Source of the DNA: Lysinibacillus sphaericus
GTDB lineage: Bacteria > Bacillota > Bacilli > Bacillales_A > Planococcaceae
Direction of reading: 5' to 3'
DNA length: 64,000 bases
NCBI RefSeq assembly: GCF_002982115.1
Contig: NZ_CP019980.1
Coordinates: 3,666,001 to 3,730,000 of the forward strand
Positions 9,615 to 17,773 of this stretch are shown here, one piece after another. Numbering within the stretch: position 1 is the stretch's first letter; each line of letters begins with the position of its first letter. Below the pieces are notes generated by a model. The model was not told where the DNA came from. It was given only the letters and a program-made list of their open reading frames with translations, and did not search any database. Made by a program: the position numbers and the translations under genes.

Positions 9615-10562
9615 TTACAATCCCTCCTGCTCAATTTCGGACATCGCCACTTTATGTGTATCGGAAATAGATTTTAAAGGGTATACTTTGCCTTGCTTAT
9701 CATAGTATTGATGATGGTCTTTTTGATATTTCTCTTCGACTTTTTGTCGTACTGCTTTGCGCTCCATTCTTGTTTCAGGCTCAATATGTGGAATTGCGGA
9801 CAGTAAGCGATTTGTGTAAATATGCTGTGGATTGCTATAAATATCTTGACGGGTACCAGTTTCCACAAAGCGTCCCTTATACATAATGGCAATGTAATCG
9901 CACATATGTTTCACGACACCTAGGTCATGGGAGATAAATAAATAACTTAGCCCATATTCTTGCTGAATGTCTTTCATAAAGTTCAGCACTTGTGCTTGCA
10001 CCGACAAATCGAGTGCCGACACAGGTTCATCTGCAATAATTAATTTCGGATTACAAGCAACCGCGCGCGCTATACCAAGTCGCTGCTTTTGCCCTCCAGA
10101 AAATTCATGAGGATACTTTAACAGCACATCCTCCGACATACCGACAATGGCTAGTAATTCTTTAATACGCCTGCGCTCCTCCTGATCACTAAGCTTCATA
10201 AAGTTACGTATCGGCTCTGCCAGTATATCGATTACGCGCTTTCTAGGGTTCATACTAGAATGAGCGTCTTGAAATATCATTTGAATATCACGACTATAGG
10301 CTGACCCTCGCTTGCGACGTCGATTGGTAACATTCTGTCCTTCATAAATAATTTGCCCCGTTGTTACCTTTTCAAGACCAATAATGGCTTTACCTGTAGT
10401 AGATTTCCCTGAACCTGACTCGCCAACTAAACCGTATGTTTTTCCTTTTTCAAATGCCATTGTAATGCCATCAACCGCATACACTTTATCTTTTATCGTA
10501 TTGAAAAAGCCACCTCGAATCGGATAATGGACGTTTAAATCTTTAATTTGCATAAAGCTCAT
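9615..10562 (-). CDS. oppF: Oligopeptide ABC transporter ATPase OppF (system 2)
   Basis: Cytoplasmic ATPase, 315 aa. Walker [10 protein letters not shown], signature FSGGQKQRL, Walker B LIIADEPVSALD and switch His (FISHDLG) are all present. The C-terminal tail is charged and lacks the cysteine motif found in system 3 OppF. The frame is open further upstream, but the ATG at 10562 overlaps the oppD stop in an ATGA arrangement and sits 6-8 nt after GAGGGGGTG, so it is the likely start. Works with the oppD product in energising OppB/OppC. Confidence 0.91.
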   Translation of the reverse strand: MSFMQIKDLNVHYPIRGGFFNTIKDKVYAVDGITMAFEKGKTYGLVGESGSGKSTTGKAIIGLEKVTTGQIIYEGQNVTNRRRKRGSAYSRDIQMIFQDAHSSMNPRKRVIDILAEPIRNFMKLSDQEERRRIKELLAIVGMSEDVLLKYPHEFSGGQKQRLGIARAVACNPKLIIADEPVSALDLSVQAQVLNFMKDIQQEYGLSYLFISHDLGVVKHMCDYIAIMYKGRFVETGTRQDIYSNPQHIYTNRLLSAIPHIEPETRMERKAVRQKVEEKYQKDHHQYYDKQGKVYPLKSISDTHKVAMSEIEQEGL

Positions 10563-11569
10563 CCTGACACCCCCTCGCTTTCTCCTGCAAAATGAAAGTG
10601 TTGCCAGCATGTACAACGGACAAAATGCTCAGGTGCAATTTCATGTAATTGTGGATGACTTTCATGTGCGGATGCGTCAATCCATGGTATACGCGAGGAA
10701 AATCGACAACCTTCACGTGGCAAATTGACAAGTGAAGGCACCATGCCTTGTATTACCTCTAGGCGTTCATGTTCCTCATGAGTTTGTGGAATCGAGTTTA
10801 ATAGGGACCGTGTATAGGGATGTTTGGCATTGTTAAAAAGCTCTTGAACAGGCGCCTCTTCAATCACTTGGCCGGCATACATCACAGCAACTCGATCTGC
10901 GACCTCTGCTACAACACCTAAGTCATGGGTAATTAAAATAACGCCAGCATGTGTCTCATCTTGTAACGCTTTTAACAGATCTAAAATTTGTGCTTGTATC
11001 GTTACGTCCAATGCTGTTGTCGGTTCATCAGCAATAATGATGGCAGGTTTGCTCGATAAAGCAATCGCAATCATCACGCGTTGACGCATACCACCTGATA
11101 ATTGATGAGGAAATTGTCGGGCAACTCGTTTAGGATTCGCAATACCTACTTGCTCTAACAACTCTATTACACGTTCGTCCCGTTGTTGCTTCGTAAGTGT
11201 TGTATGATAAATAAGCCCTTCTGCAATTTGTTCGTGGATGCGCATTAATGGATTTAATGCCGAAAGAGGATCTTGAAAAATAAAGCCAATATCATTCCCC
11301 CGTAGTTGATTGAATTGCTCTTCACTTAACTGTGTTAAATTTTGTTGATTGTAAAGTATTTCTCCAGTCACTTTCGTATTCATTGCATTATGTAAGCCTA
11401 CAATTGTTGTAGCTAACGTACTTTTCCCACAGCCCGACTCTCCAACTATAGCCAAAATCTCATTTTTTCTAAGCGAAAGCGAAACATCTTCTATTGCTGC
11501 ATGATAAGTGTCTTTTAATCGAAAGCTCGTCGTTAAGTTTTTTATCGTCAACAAGTCATTTGTACACAA
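10559..11569 (-). CDS. oppD: Oligopeptide ABC transporter ATPase OppD (system 2)
   Basis: Cytoplasmic ATPase, 336 aa, first gene of operon 2. Walker [10 protein letters not shown], signature LSGGMRQRV, Walker [13 protein letters not shown], switch His (LITHDLG). Start is TTG at 11569, placed 8 nt after AGGAGGG; no ATG is available in frame nearby. The C-terminus begins like the Opp cysteine domain (EGCRFSSR) but the second and third cysteines are not in their usual places (RIPWIDASAH) and it ends with CTCWQHF, so the putative metal/Fe-S site looks degraded. The promoter and CodY-like box lie about 150-200 nt upstream. Confidence 0.91.
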   Translation of the reverse strand: MCTNDLLTIKNLTTSFRLKDTYHAAIEDVSLSLRKNEILAIVGESGCGKSTLATTIVGLHNAMNTKVTGEILYNQQNLTQLSEEQFNQLRGNDIGFIFQDPLSALNPLMRIHEQIAEGLIYHTTLTKQQRDERVIELLEQVGIANPKRVARQFPHQLSGGMRQRVMIAIALSSKPAIIIADEPTTALDVTIQAQILDLLKALQDETHAGVILITHDLGVVAEVADRVAVMYAGQVIEEAPVQELFNNAKHPYTRSLLNSIPQTHEEHERLEVIQGMVPSLVNLPREGCRFSSRIPWIDASAHESHPQLHEIAPEHFVRCTCWQHFHFAGESEGVSG

Positions 11570-11720
11570 ACAGTCTCCCTCCTACAATTATTTATCCACT
11601 TTCTCTATATTAGAATTGCAATTTATTTAAAATCCCCCTTTCACCACTCTTATTTTTTGTGAAAAATAATGTTTATCAAAATTACCTACCACAAGAAAAA
11701 ACACACTTTTCTATAGATAG

Positions 11721-11735
11721 AATAATCAGATAATT
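11721..11735 (-). promoter_or_regulatory. CodY-like box, opp system 2
   Basis: On the minus strand AATTATCTGATTATT matches the CodY consensus AATTTTCWGAAAATT at 12 of 15 positions. It begins about 12 nt downstream of the -10 box, where a bound repressor would block RNA polymerase. Known: opp and dpp operons are CodY targets in B. subtilis. Binding here is inferred. Confidence 0.5.
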
Positions 11736-11747
11736 AAATGTATTGCT

Positions 11748-11777
11748 ATTTTATCTAGAAATAATACGTAAAATCAA
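11748..11777 (-). promoter_or_regulatory. Sigma-A promoter of opp system 2
   Basis: Minus strand TTGATT (11772-11777) and TAAAAT (11748-11753) with an 18-nt spacer. The promoter, including most of its spacer, recurs almost unchanged in front of opp system 3 (19027-19056), which makes a chance match unlikely. It predicts a 5' leader of about 170 nt before oppD. Confidence 0.7.
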
Positions 11778-12190
11778 GCTTATTTTGCAAATTACTATTA
11801 TAAAATTAAGTAGTATCAGCCTAGTTTTCGCTAGAGGAAAATTAGTTTCCTAGTATCAAATTCAATAATTTGTTATCTTTAAAAAATAAATAAGCAAAGT
11901 TGTTAGTGTTATTTTAGAATAATTAATTGCGTATGAGTTTTTAACTGGTAGTTTTATTTAACTGAATATAGTTACTATCAATAAATTTTATAGATATATT
12001 TATCGTTATCTATTTTCCATAATAAATATTCCGCATTAACCACTTCTTATTACATCAATAAAATTAAAATACAACTCATTTAAATAAGTTATATTTTAAT
12101 TTCACTTTCAGTTGGTGTTATTTAAGTTTGTAACTTTTTACAGAAAATTAGTTAGTTTTTACGCTTTATAAAATCCTTGCATGTACAATT
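11778..12190. other. AT-rich intergenic stretch, no gene seen
   Basis: Very AT-rich sequence between the opp system 2 promoter and the tandem repeat array. No open frame with a ribosome-binding site, no convincing terminator and no RNA-like structure was found. A short imperfect dyad (AGGAAA...TTTCCT near 11835-11852) lies upstream of the promoter and could be regulatory or chance. Confidence 0.5.
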
Positions 12191-12231
12191 TTGATACCCC
12201 CGTTTTCATGCCTTGAGCGGAGGAGTTCACC

Positions 12232-12931
12232 CTGCTTCGCGGGTATTCTCTCTTGCTCCGCGGGTATTTCTCCCTGCTTCGCGGGTATTACCCCTTGTTC
12301 CGCGGGTATTCCCCCTTGTTCCGCGGGTATTTCACCCTGCTCCGCGGTATTTCACCCTGCTTCGCGGGTATCTCCTTGCTCCGCGGGTATTTCACTCTGC
12401 TCCGCGGGTATCTCCTTCCTCCGCGGATATTCTCTCTTGTTCCGCGGGTATCTCCTTGCTCCGCAGGTATTTCACTCTGCTCCGCGGATATTTCTCCCTG
12501 CTCCGCGGGTATTTCTCCCTGCTCCGCGGATATTCTCTCTTGTTCCGCGGGTATCTCACTCTACTCCGCGGGTATCTCACCCTGCTTCGCGGATATTTCT
12601 CCCTGTTCCGCGGGTATCTCCTTGCTCCGCGGGTATCCCACTCTACTCCGCGGGTATTCTCCCTTGCTCCGCGGATATTTCTCCCTGCCAAGCGAGTATT
12701 TCACCCTGCTCCGCGGGTATTTCACTCTACTCCGCGGATATTCTCTCTTGTTCCGCGGGTATCTCACTCTGCTCCGCGGGTATTCCCCCTTGTTCCGCGG
12801 ATATTTCTCCCTGTTCCGCGGGTATCTCCTTGCTCCGCGGGTATCCCACTCTACTCCGCGGATATTTCTCCCTGCCAAGCGAGTATTTCACTCTACTCCG
12901 CGGGTATCACTCTGCCAAGCAGGTATTCCCC
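12232..12931. repeat. Tandem array of 34 units, mostly 21 bp, with CCGCGG-type core
   Basis: Consecutive copies of a unit like CCGCGGGTATTTCTCCCTGCT. Measured from the TAT after each core (12244 to 12924) there are 34 copies and 33 intervals: 26 of 21 nt, one of 20 and six of 19. The 19-nt units share the variant spacer TCTCCTTGCT. Most cores contain CCGCGG; others read TTCGCGGG, CCGCAGG, or AAGCGAGT/AAGCAGGT (three copies). The block is GC-rich inside AT-rich flanks, and the plus-strand spacers are almost all pyrimidine. Because 21 is divisible by 3, several frames stay open on both strands (heptads such as SPCSAGI or KYPRSRE), but the 19- and 20-nt units shift frame and no ribosome site was seen, so I do not call a gene. 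Confidence 0.95.
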
Positions 12932-12948
12932 CTCCCCAAACAAATAGC

Positions 12949-12993
12949 AAATGGCACCTATCAAAGTAGAGTTTACTTTGATAGGTGCCATTT
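12949..12993 (-). terminator. Perfect 20-bp hairpin after opp system 3
   Basis: Perfect inverted repeat: 12949-12968 pairs with 12974-12993 around a 5-nt loop. It lies 11 nt beyond the oppC stop and must end or protect the opp system 3 transcript. The downstream T tract on the minus strand is short (ATTTGCTATTTG), so it may act as an mRNA 3' stabiliser as well as a terminator. Confidence 0.75.
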
Positions 12994-13004
12994 ATTCACC
13001 AACA

Positions 13005-13916
13005 TTATCTTCTTGATTTCGGATTCATTGCATCTTTCAGCCCTTCACCGATAAAATTGATCGATAAGATGACCAATGTAATGGCGGTTGCAGGTGGAAC
13101 CCAAATCCAAATTTTATCTCTTAATACATCTGAGTTTCTAGCCTCAGATAACATATTGCCCCAGCTTGGTGTATCTGCTGGCACACCAAAGTTTAAGAAG
13201 CTTAACGCGGACTCGATAACAATCGTTACTGCCATTAATAGCGTAGCTTGTACAATAATCGTAGAAGCGACGTTAGGTAGTAAATGTTTGATAATGATTT
13301 TCGATGATTTACAGCCGATTGACTCTGCAGCTAAAATGTACTCATTTTCTTTCTCTGCAAGAATTCGACTTCGAACAACGCGGGCAACACTTCCCCAACT
13401 TAATACGGAAATAACAATAATTAATGTCCATAAGCCTGAAACTTTGCCGACTAGAATCGTATTTAAAACGATAACGAAAACTAATAATGGGAACATTAAA
13501 ACAAAGTCTGTGAAACGCATTAAAATTTGGTCAACCTTGCCCCCAAAGTAACCCGAAATCGCCCCAATCGTTGTCCCAATTAAAACAATAAAAAACATAC
13601 AGCCTATGCCAACCGTCAATGAGGATCTACCAGCATATAGCATTCGCGTAAAAACATCACGACCATTTGTATCTGTTCCAAGCCAGTTTTCACTTGAAGG
13701 TGGCTGACTAATTTTCGTAAAGTCTACACGCACGATATCTTTTGTCGTAATATACGGTGCCAAAAACGATAGAATAATAACGATTAGTAAAAAAATAAGG
13801 CTGATCATCGCTAATTTATTTTTAAAGAACTTTCTTCTCGCTATCACCCATGGAGAGGGGCTTTTATTCGGTGTTTTTTTTGGTGCAGAAGCTTCTTGTT
13901 TTGTTACAATCTCCAC
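13005..13916 (-). CDS. oppC: Oligopeptide ABC transporter permease OppC (system 3)
   Basis: Permease subunit, 303 aa, last gene of operon 3. A hydrophilic basic N-terminus precedes the first helix (about 35-55), then the OppC motif LGTDTNGRDVFTRM at about 84-97 and the EAA loop EYILAAESIG at about 196. Start is GTG at 13916 with GGGAGGGGAAAT upstream; an ATG overlaps it (ATGTG) but that frame stops after four codons. Fourteen nt separate it from oppB. Confidence 0.91.
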   Translation of the reverse strand: MEIVTKQEASAPKKTPNKSPSPWVIARRKFFKNKLAMISLIFLLIVIILSFLAPYITTKDIVRVDFTKISQPPSSENWLGTDTNGRDVFTRMLYAGRSSLTVGIGCMFFIVLIGTTIGAISGYFGGKVDQILMRFTDFVLMFPLLVFVIVLNTILVGKVSGLWTLIIVISVLSWGSVARVVRSRILAEKENEYILAAESIGCKSSKIIIKHLLPNVASTIIVQATLLMAVTIVIESALSFLNFGVPADTPSWGNMLSEARNSDVLRDKIWIWVPPATAITLVILSINFIGEGLKDAMNPKSRR

Positions 13917-13929
13917 ATATTTCCCCTCC

Positions 13930-14895
13930 CTAATCTAGTCTAATTCGCGGATCTACTATACCGTACAGTAAATCGGCTACTAAATTTCCAAAAAGTGTTA
14001 AGAATGAAAGTAACATAGTGATCGACATCATGACCGCATAATCTCTTCTTCCAACGGAATCTAAGAACAGTGCACCTATTCCGGGATAAGTAAAGATGGT
14101 TTCTGTAATAACCGCACCGCTAATTAATGTAGCGATGTCAAACCCAAGAAAAGTAATAATCGGAATAATCGAATTTCTTAAAATATGCTTGTTGTAAATT
14201 TTTGATTCCTTTGTTCCTTTTGCTCTTGCCGTACGTACAAAATCTTTTCGACTGTTTTCAATAATATCGTTGCGTAAAAATTGCGTGTAGGATGCCGTTC
14301 CCATTAATCCTAAAACAAGGGCTGGTAATAATACATGATGGACCCTACTTAAATAATAAGCAAATGTGCCTTCCTGCAGCCCTACACCAACTGAGCCGTT
14401 GAATGGGAACCACCCTAATTGGAAAGAGAACACATAAATAGCGACAATGCCGGCAACAAATGACGGAATCGCTAAAGCTAGGTAATTATACGAAGCTATT
14501 AGATTATCACCTAATGTATAAGGTTTTCTTCCTGCATACATCCCCATGATAAAAGCAAAAATATACGTAAAAATTAAAGATGTAATGGCTAAAAATAATG
14601 TATTTGGAATTCGCTGTGCAATCACTTCCACTGCAGGTTTTTTATAAACGGTTGATTTGCCAAAATCCCCTTGTACAAAATTAGCCATCCATCTTCCATA
14701 TTGCACGATAATTGGATCATTATAGCCTAACTTCTCTCTCATTTCCTCGATGTATTGTGGGTTTGTATTGGATGGATCAATTTCTCCCGCAAATGGATCT
14801 CCTGGCATCATTTTTGCTAAGAAGAACACAACTAACGAAATAAGGAGTAACAATGGAATCATGCCGAGTAGTCTTCGAAGTGTGTATTGAAGCAT
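13930..14895 (-). CDS. oppB: Oligopeptide ABC transporter permease OppB (system 3)
   Basis: Permease subunit, 321 aa: N-terminal helix, KMMPGDPF motif, further helices and EAA loop DFVRTARAKG near residue 230. A TTG further upstream keeps the frame open, but AAGGGGA followed by the ATG at 14895 is the better start. It follows oppA after a 92-nt gap that holds a stem-loop, so less permease than binding protein is probably made. Confidence 0.91.
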   Translation of the reverse strand: MLQYTLRRLLGMIPLLLLISLVVFFLAKMMPGDPFAGEIDPSNTNPQYIEEMREKLGYNDPIIVQYGRWMANFVQGDFGKSTVYKKPAVEVIAQRIPNTLFLAITSLIFTYIFAFIMGMYAGRKPYTLGDNLIASYNYLALAIPSFVAGIVAIYVFSFQLGWFPFNGSVGVGLQEGTFAYYLSRVHHVLLPALVLGLMGTASYTQFLRNDIIENSRKDFVRTARAKGTKESKIYNKHILRNSIIPIITFLGFDIATLISGAVITETIFTYPGIGALFLDSVGRRDYAVMMSITMLLSFLTLFGNLVADLLYGIVDPRIRLD

Positions 14896-14921
14896 GTGAC
14901 GTCCCCTTATCAATTAAAATT

Positions 14922-14959
14922 TACTACTATCAAGCTCCAATTTTAGCCTGATAGTAGTA
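14922..14959 (-). terminator. Stem-loop between oppA and oppB (system 3)
   Basis: 15-bp stem with one mismatch (TACTACTATCAAGCT at 14922-14936, AGCCTGATAGTAGTA at 14945-14959), loop of 8 nt. No strong T tract follows, so it probably attenuates or protects the upstream oppA message rather than ending transcription fully. The same place in system 1 carries a true terminator-like hairpin (7-51). Confidence 0.6.
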
Positions 14960-14987
14960 GGTTTCTCAGCCTTGATTAGGCACTAAC

Positions 14988-16715
14988 TTACTCAACAATG
15001 TGCCATTTATAAACGTCTGTTTGGAATCCAACAGCGTTAATATGAACACCTTGTAGTCGATTGTTAATACCATATAAATCTAGATTTTCCCATAATGGTA
15101 GTGCAGGTAATTGTTCGTTGAAGTATTTTTGCCAATTAACATACATTTTTTTACGGTAGTCTTTATCAAATGCTTTTTCACTTAACGCTTCTTTTAATAA
15201 TTTGTCATTCTCTGCATCTACATAACGACCGTAGTTCCATTCTGCATCATTAGCCCATAAACCTGATGGGTCTGGATCAGAACCCATGCTCCAAGAACCG
15301 AAGAATGCCTCTAATGCTGCATCATCGTTGTCTTTCATTTCATTGTACAAGTTAAACTCAACTAAGCTTCCTGTTGCTAATTCTGTTTTTACGCCAATAT
15401 CATTCCAAGATTGAATGATTGCTTGTGAACGACCTTCAAATGCAGCTGGTCCTGCATAGTGACCAAATAAAATTTTGAATGGTTGACCTTTTGGATCTTC
15501 AACAAATCCATCACCGTCTGTATCAACATAGCCTGCTGTTTTTAACAGCTCTTTCGCTTTATCCACATTAAACTCGTATGCATTTAAATCTGAAGCATCT
15601 GCAGCAGTCCAGAAAGTAACTGGGATAACTGTGTTTGCTACTTTCGCTTTTCCTTCTAAGAAAGCATCGATCATTGCTGGACGGTTAAGAGCATATAATA
15701 GTGCCTGACGTAATTCTTTTGAATTGAATTTATCAAAATCAGCTACATTTTTAAGTGTAGCTTTATCACGATGACCAAAACGAAGCCCGATATAAGAATA
15801 GCTCACACCAGTTGTTTCTTCGATACGTACATTGCTTAATGCAGAAAGCTCTTTCACAGATTGTGGTCTAATATCCATGATGTCGATTTCTCCGTTTTGG
15901 AACGCACCCGCAGCTAATGATGGGTCAATTACTTTTACAATAACACCATCAAGCGCTGGTTTCCCTTTCCAGTAATCATCAAAACGCTCTAATTCAGAAT
16001 ACTCGCCGTCTACCACTTTTTTCACTTTAAACGCGCCTAATCCTACAGGGTTTTCGCGCACTTGTTTTGATTCACTTAAATCTTTTACTGCAATGCCTTC
16101 ATAATGTTTCTTAGGCATTGGGTATTGCCAAATGCTTTCTAAGTTATTAATTTTCACTTCTTTAAAAGTAATTTTAATTGTGTAAGGATCTACAACTTCA
16201 ATTCCTGAAATTTTATCTGCTTTGCCTGCTTTTTTCTCTTCTGCCCCTTTTACGCCTTCAACATAGTTGAAACGAGGACCATCATAATCAGGGTGTGCTA
16301 ACGTTTCTAATGCGAAAACCCAGTCTTCACCTGTTAGTTCCTCACCATTATGCCATTTTACGCCCTTTTCGAAATTGAACGTATACGTTAATTTATCTTC
16401 ACTAATATCCCATTTTGCAAGGTTTGGTACATATTCTAATTCATCATTTACATCATACACGCCATCCATCATGAAATTTTGGATATAGCTATCTACGATA
16501 CTTCCTGCAAAGGCAGGGTCAAATACGCCCTCCGGCGCTTGGTCTGTTCCGAATGTAACTACGCCACCTTCTTTAACATCAGTAGTTGCCGCTGGCGTTT
16601 CCTTATCTTTTTGTGCATCTTTGTCAGTTGTCCCTGAATCACTATTACATGCTGCTAGGAATAAAGCCATGACAAGCATCAGTAACAGTGACCATAATGT
16701 TTTTGTCTTTTTCAT
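14988..16715 (-). CDS. oppA: Oligopeptide-binding lipoprotein OppA (system 3)
   Basis: Family 5 solute-binding lipoprotein, 575 aa. Signal peptide MKKTKTLWSLLLMLVMA with lipobox LAAC, then an acidic/threonine-rich linker and the domain with VKWHNGEELTGEDW. The frame is open to 16799, but the lipoprotein signal begins at 16715 after GGGGGGAAAAG, so that start is chosen. Only distantly similar to the two OppA copies of system 2. It sits between oppF and oppB, an order different from system 2. Confidence 0.92.
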   Translation of the reverse strand: MKKTKTLWSLLLMLVMALFLAACNSDSGTTDKDAQKDKETPAATTDVKEGGVVTFGTDQAPEGVFDPAFAGSIVDSYIQNFMMDGVYDVNDELEYVPNLAKWDISEDKLTYTFNFEKGVKWHNGEELTGEDWVFALETLAHPDYDGPRFNYVEGVKGAEEKKAGKADKISGIEVVDPYTIKITFKEVKINNLESIWQYPMPKKHYEGIAVKDLSESKQVRENPVGLGAFKVKKVVDGEYSELERFDDYWKGKPALDGVIVKVIDPSLAAGAFQNGEIDIMDIRPQSVKELSALSNVRIEETTGVSYSYIGLRFGHRDKATLKNVADFDKFNSKELRQALLYALNRPAMIDAFLEGKAKVANTVIPVTFWTAADASDLNAYEFNVDKAKELLKTAGYVDTDGDGFVEDPKGQPFKILFGHYAGPAAFEGRSQAIIQSWNDIGVKTELATGSLVEFNLYNEMKDNDDAALEAFFGSWSMGSDPDPSGLWANDAEWNYGRYVDAENDKLLKEALSEKAFDKDYRKKMYVNWQKYFNEQLPALPLWENLDLYGINNRLQGVHINAVGFQTDVYKWHIVE

Positions 16716-16779
16716 TCTTTTCCCCCCGTTAAAAATTTTATTTTGAAAAACATTGTTTCCTGTTTTTTTCTTGCCGTTT

Positions 16780-17769
16780 TTAATATAAGTGGCAAGCAAC
16801 GTTATGGTCTGGCTTCACCTCCTTTAATACTGGTTTCGTTAAGGAACATTCCATCATAGCTTTAGGGCATCTTGGATGGAATGGACATCCTGTCGGAGGA
16901 TTTGCGGGACTTGGTACATCACCTTCTAATACAATGCGCGTACTTTTTTTGCGAGGATCCGGTACGGGTATCGCGGAAATAAGCGCTTGTGTATAAGGGT
17001 GCAATGGTTCATCATAAATACTCGTCTTGTTAGCTATTTCAACAATATTTCCTAGATACATCACGCCAATGCGATCACTCATATGCTTCACAACACTTAA
17101 ATCATGCGCAATAAATAAAAAGGTTAAATCAAACTCATCCTGCAATTCTTTTAATAGATTCAAAACTTGAGATTGAACGGAAACATCCAAAGCAGAAACA
17201 GGTTCATCGGCGATAATTAGTTTTGGTTTAAGTGCTAGGGCTCTCGCAATACCAATTCGCTGACGCTGCCCTCCTGAAAATTCATGCGCATACTTATAAT
17301 AGGCATCTTCAGGTAAGCCTACTTTGCGCAATAACTCCACGACTTCCCCTTTTAATGAATTGAGCGTTTTGTTATGGAAATTCATAATGGGCTCCGCTAC
17401 GATACTGCCAACCATTTGCATTGGATTTAATGATGCATAAGGATCTTGGAATACCATTTGGATATCTTTTCTTATCTCTCTTAATGATTTGCCTTGTAAT
17501 TTCGTAATATCCTGACCATTAAAAATGATTTGTCCTTCTGTAGAATCTAACAATCGAATAATAGTACGCCCAGTTGTTGATTTACCACAGCCTGACTCCC
17601 CAACCAATCCTAGTGTTTCACCATTTTTGATGGAAAAAGAAATATTATCGACCGCCTTCACATGTCCGACTGTCTTTTTTATAAACCCGCCTTTTATCGG
17701 GTAATAAGTTTTTAGGTTGTTCACTTCAAGTAAGTTTTCTTTACGTTGTTTGCTTGTTGTTTCTGTCAT
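16780..17769 (-). CDS. oppF: Oligopeptide ABC transporter ATPase OppF (system 3)
   Basis: Cytoplasmic ATPase, 329 aa. Walker [10 protein letters not shown], signature FSGGQRQRI, Walker B LIIADEPVSALD, switch His (FIAHDLS). The C-terminal Opp domain carries four cysteines (GCPFHPRCP, MECS, VACHLY), the pattern linked in related DppD/OppF proteins to a metal or Fe-S site. The ATG at 17769 follows GAGGTAACAAC, 4 nt after the oppD stop. Confidence 0.93.
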   Translation of the reverse strand: MTETTSKQRKENLLEVNNLKTYYPIKGGFIKKTVGHVKAVDNISFSIKNGETLGLVGESGCGKSTTGRTIIRLLDSTEGQIIFNGQDITKLQGKSLREIRKDIQMVFQDPYASLNPMQMVGSIVAEPIMNFHNKTLNSLKGEVVELLRKVGLPEDAYYKYAHEFSGGQRQRIGIARALALKPKLIIADEPVSALDVSVQSQVLNLLKELQDEFDLTFLFIAHDLSVVKHMSDRIGVMYLGNIVEIANKTSIYDEPLHPYTQALISAIPVPDPRKKSTRIVLEGDVPSPANPPTGCPFHPRCPKAMMECSLTKPVLKEVKPDHNVACHLY

Positions 17770-17773
17770 GTTG

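Noticed and set aside
12232..12931. CRISPR array
   Set aside because: Units are contiguous with no unique spacers, 21 nt is too short, and no cas genes are near.
12191..13054. Long open frames on both strands across the repeat array (up to 287 aa)
   Set aside because: They follow from a 21-nt unit without stop codons, exist in several frames at once, shift frame at the 19- and 20-nt units, and have no ribosome-binding site. One also runs into the oppC gene on the other strand.
16716..16779. Terminator between oppF and oppA of system 3
   Set aside because: A 6-bp stem (CTTGCC/GGCAAG) is present, but on the transcribed strand it is followed by A residues, not T.
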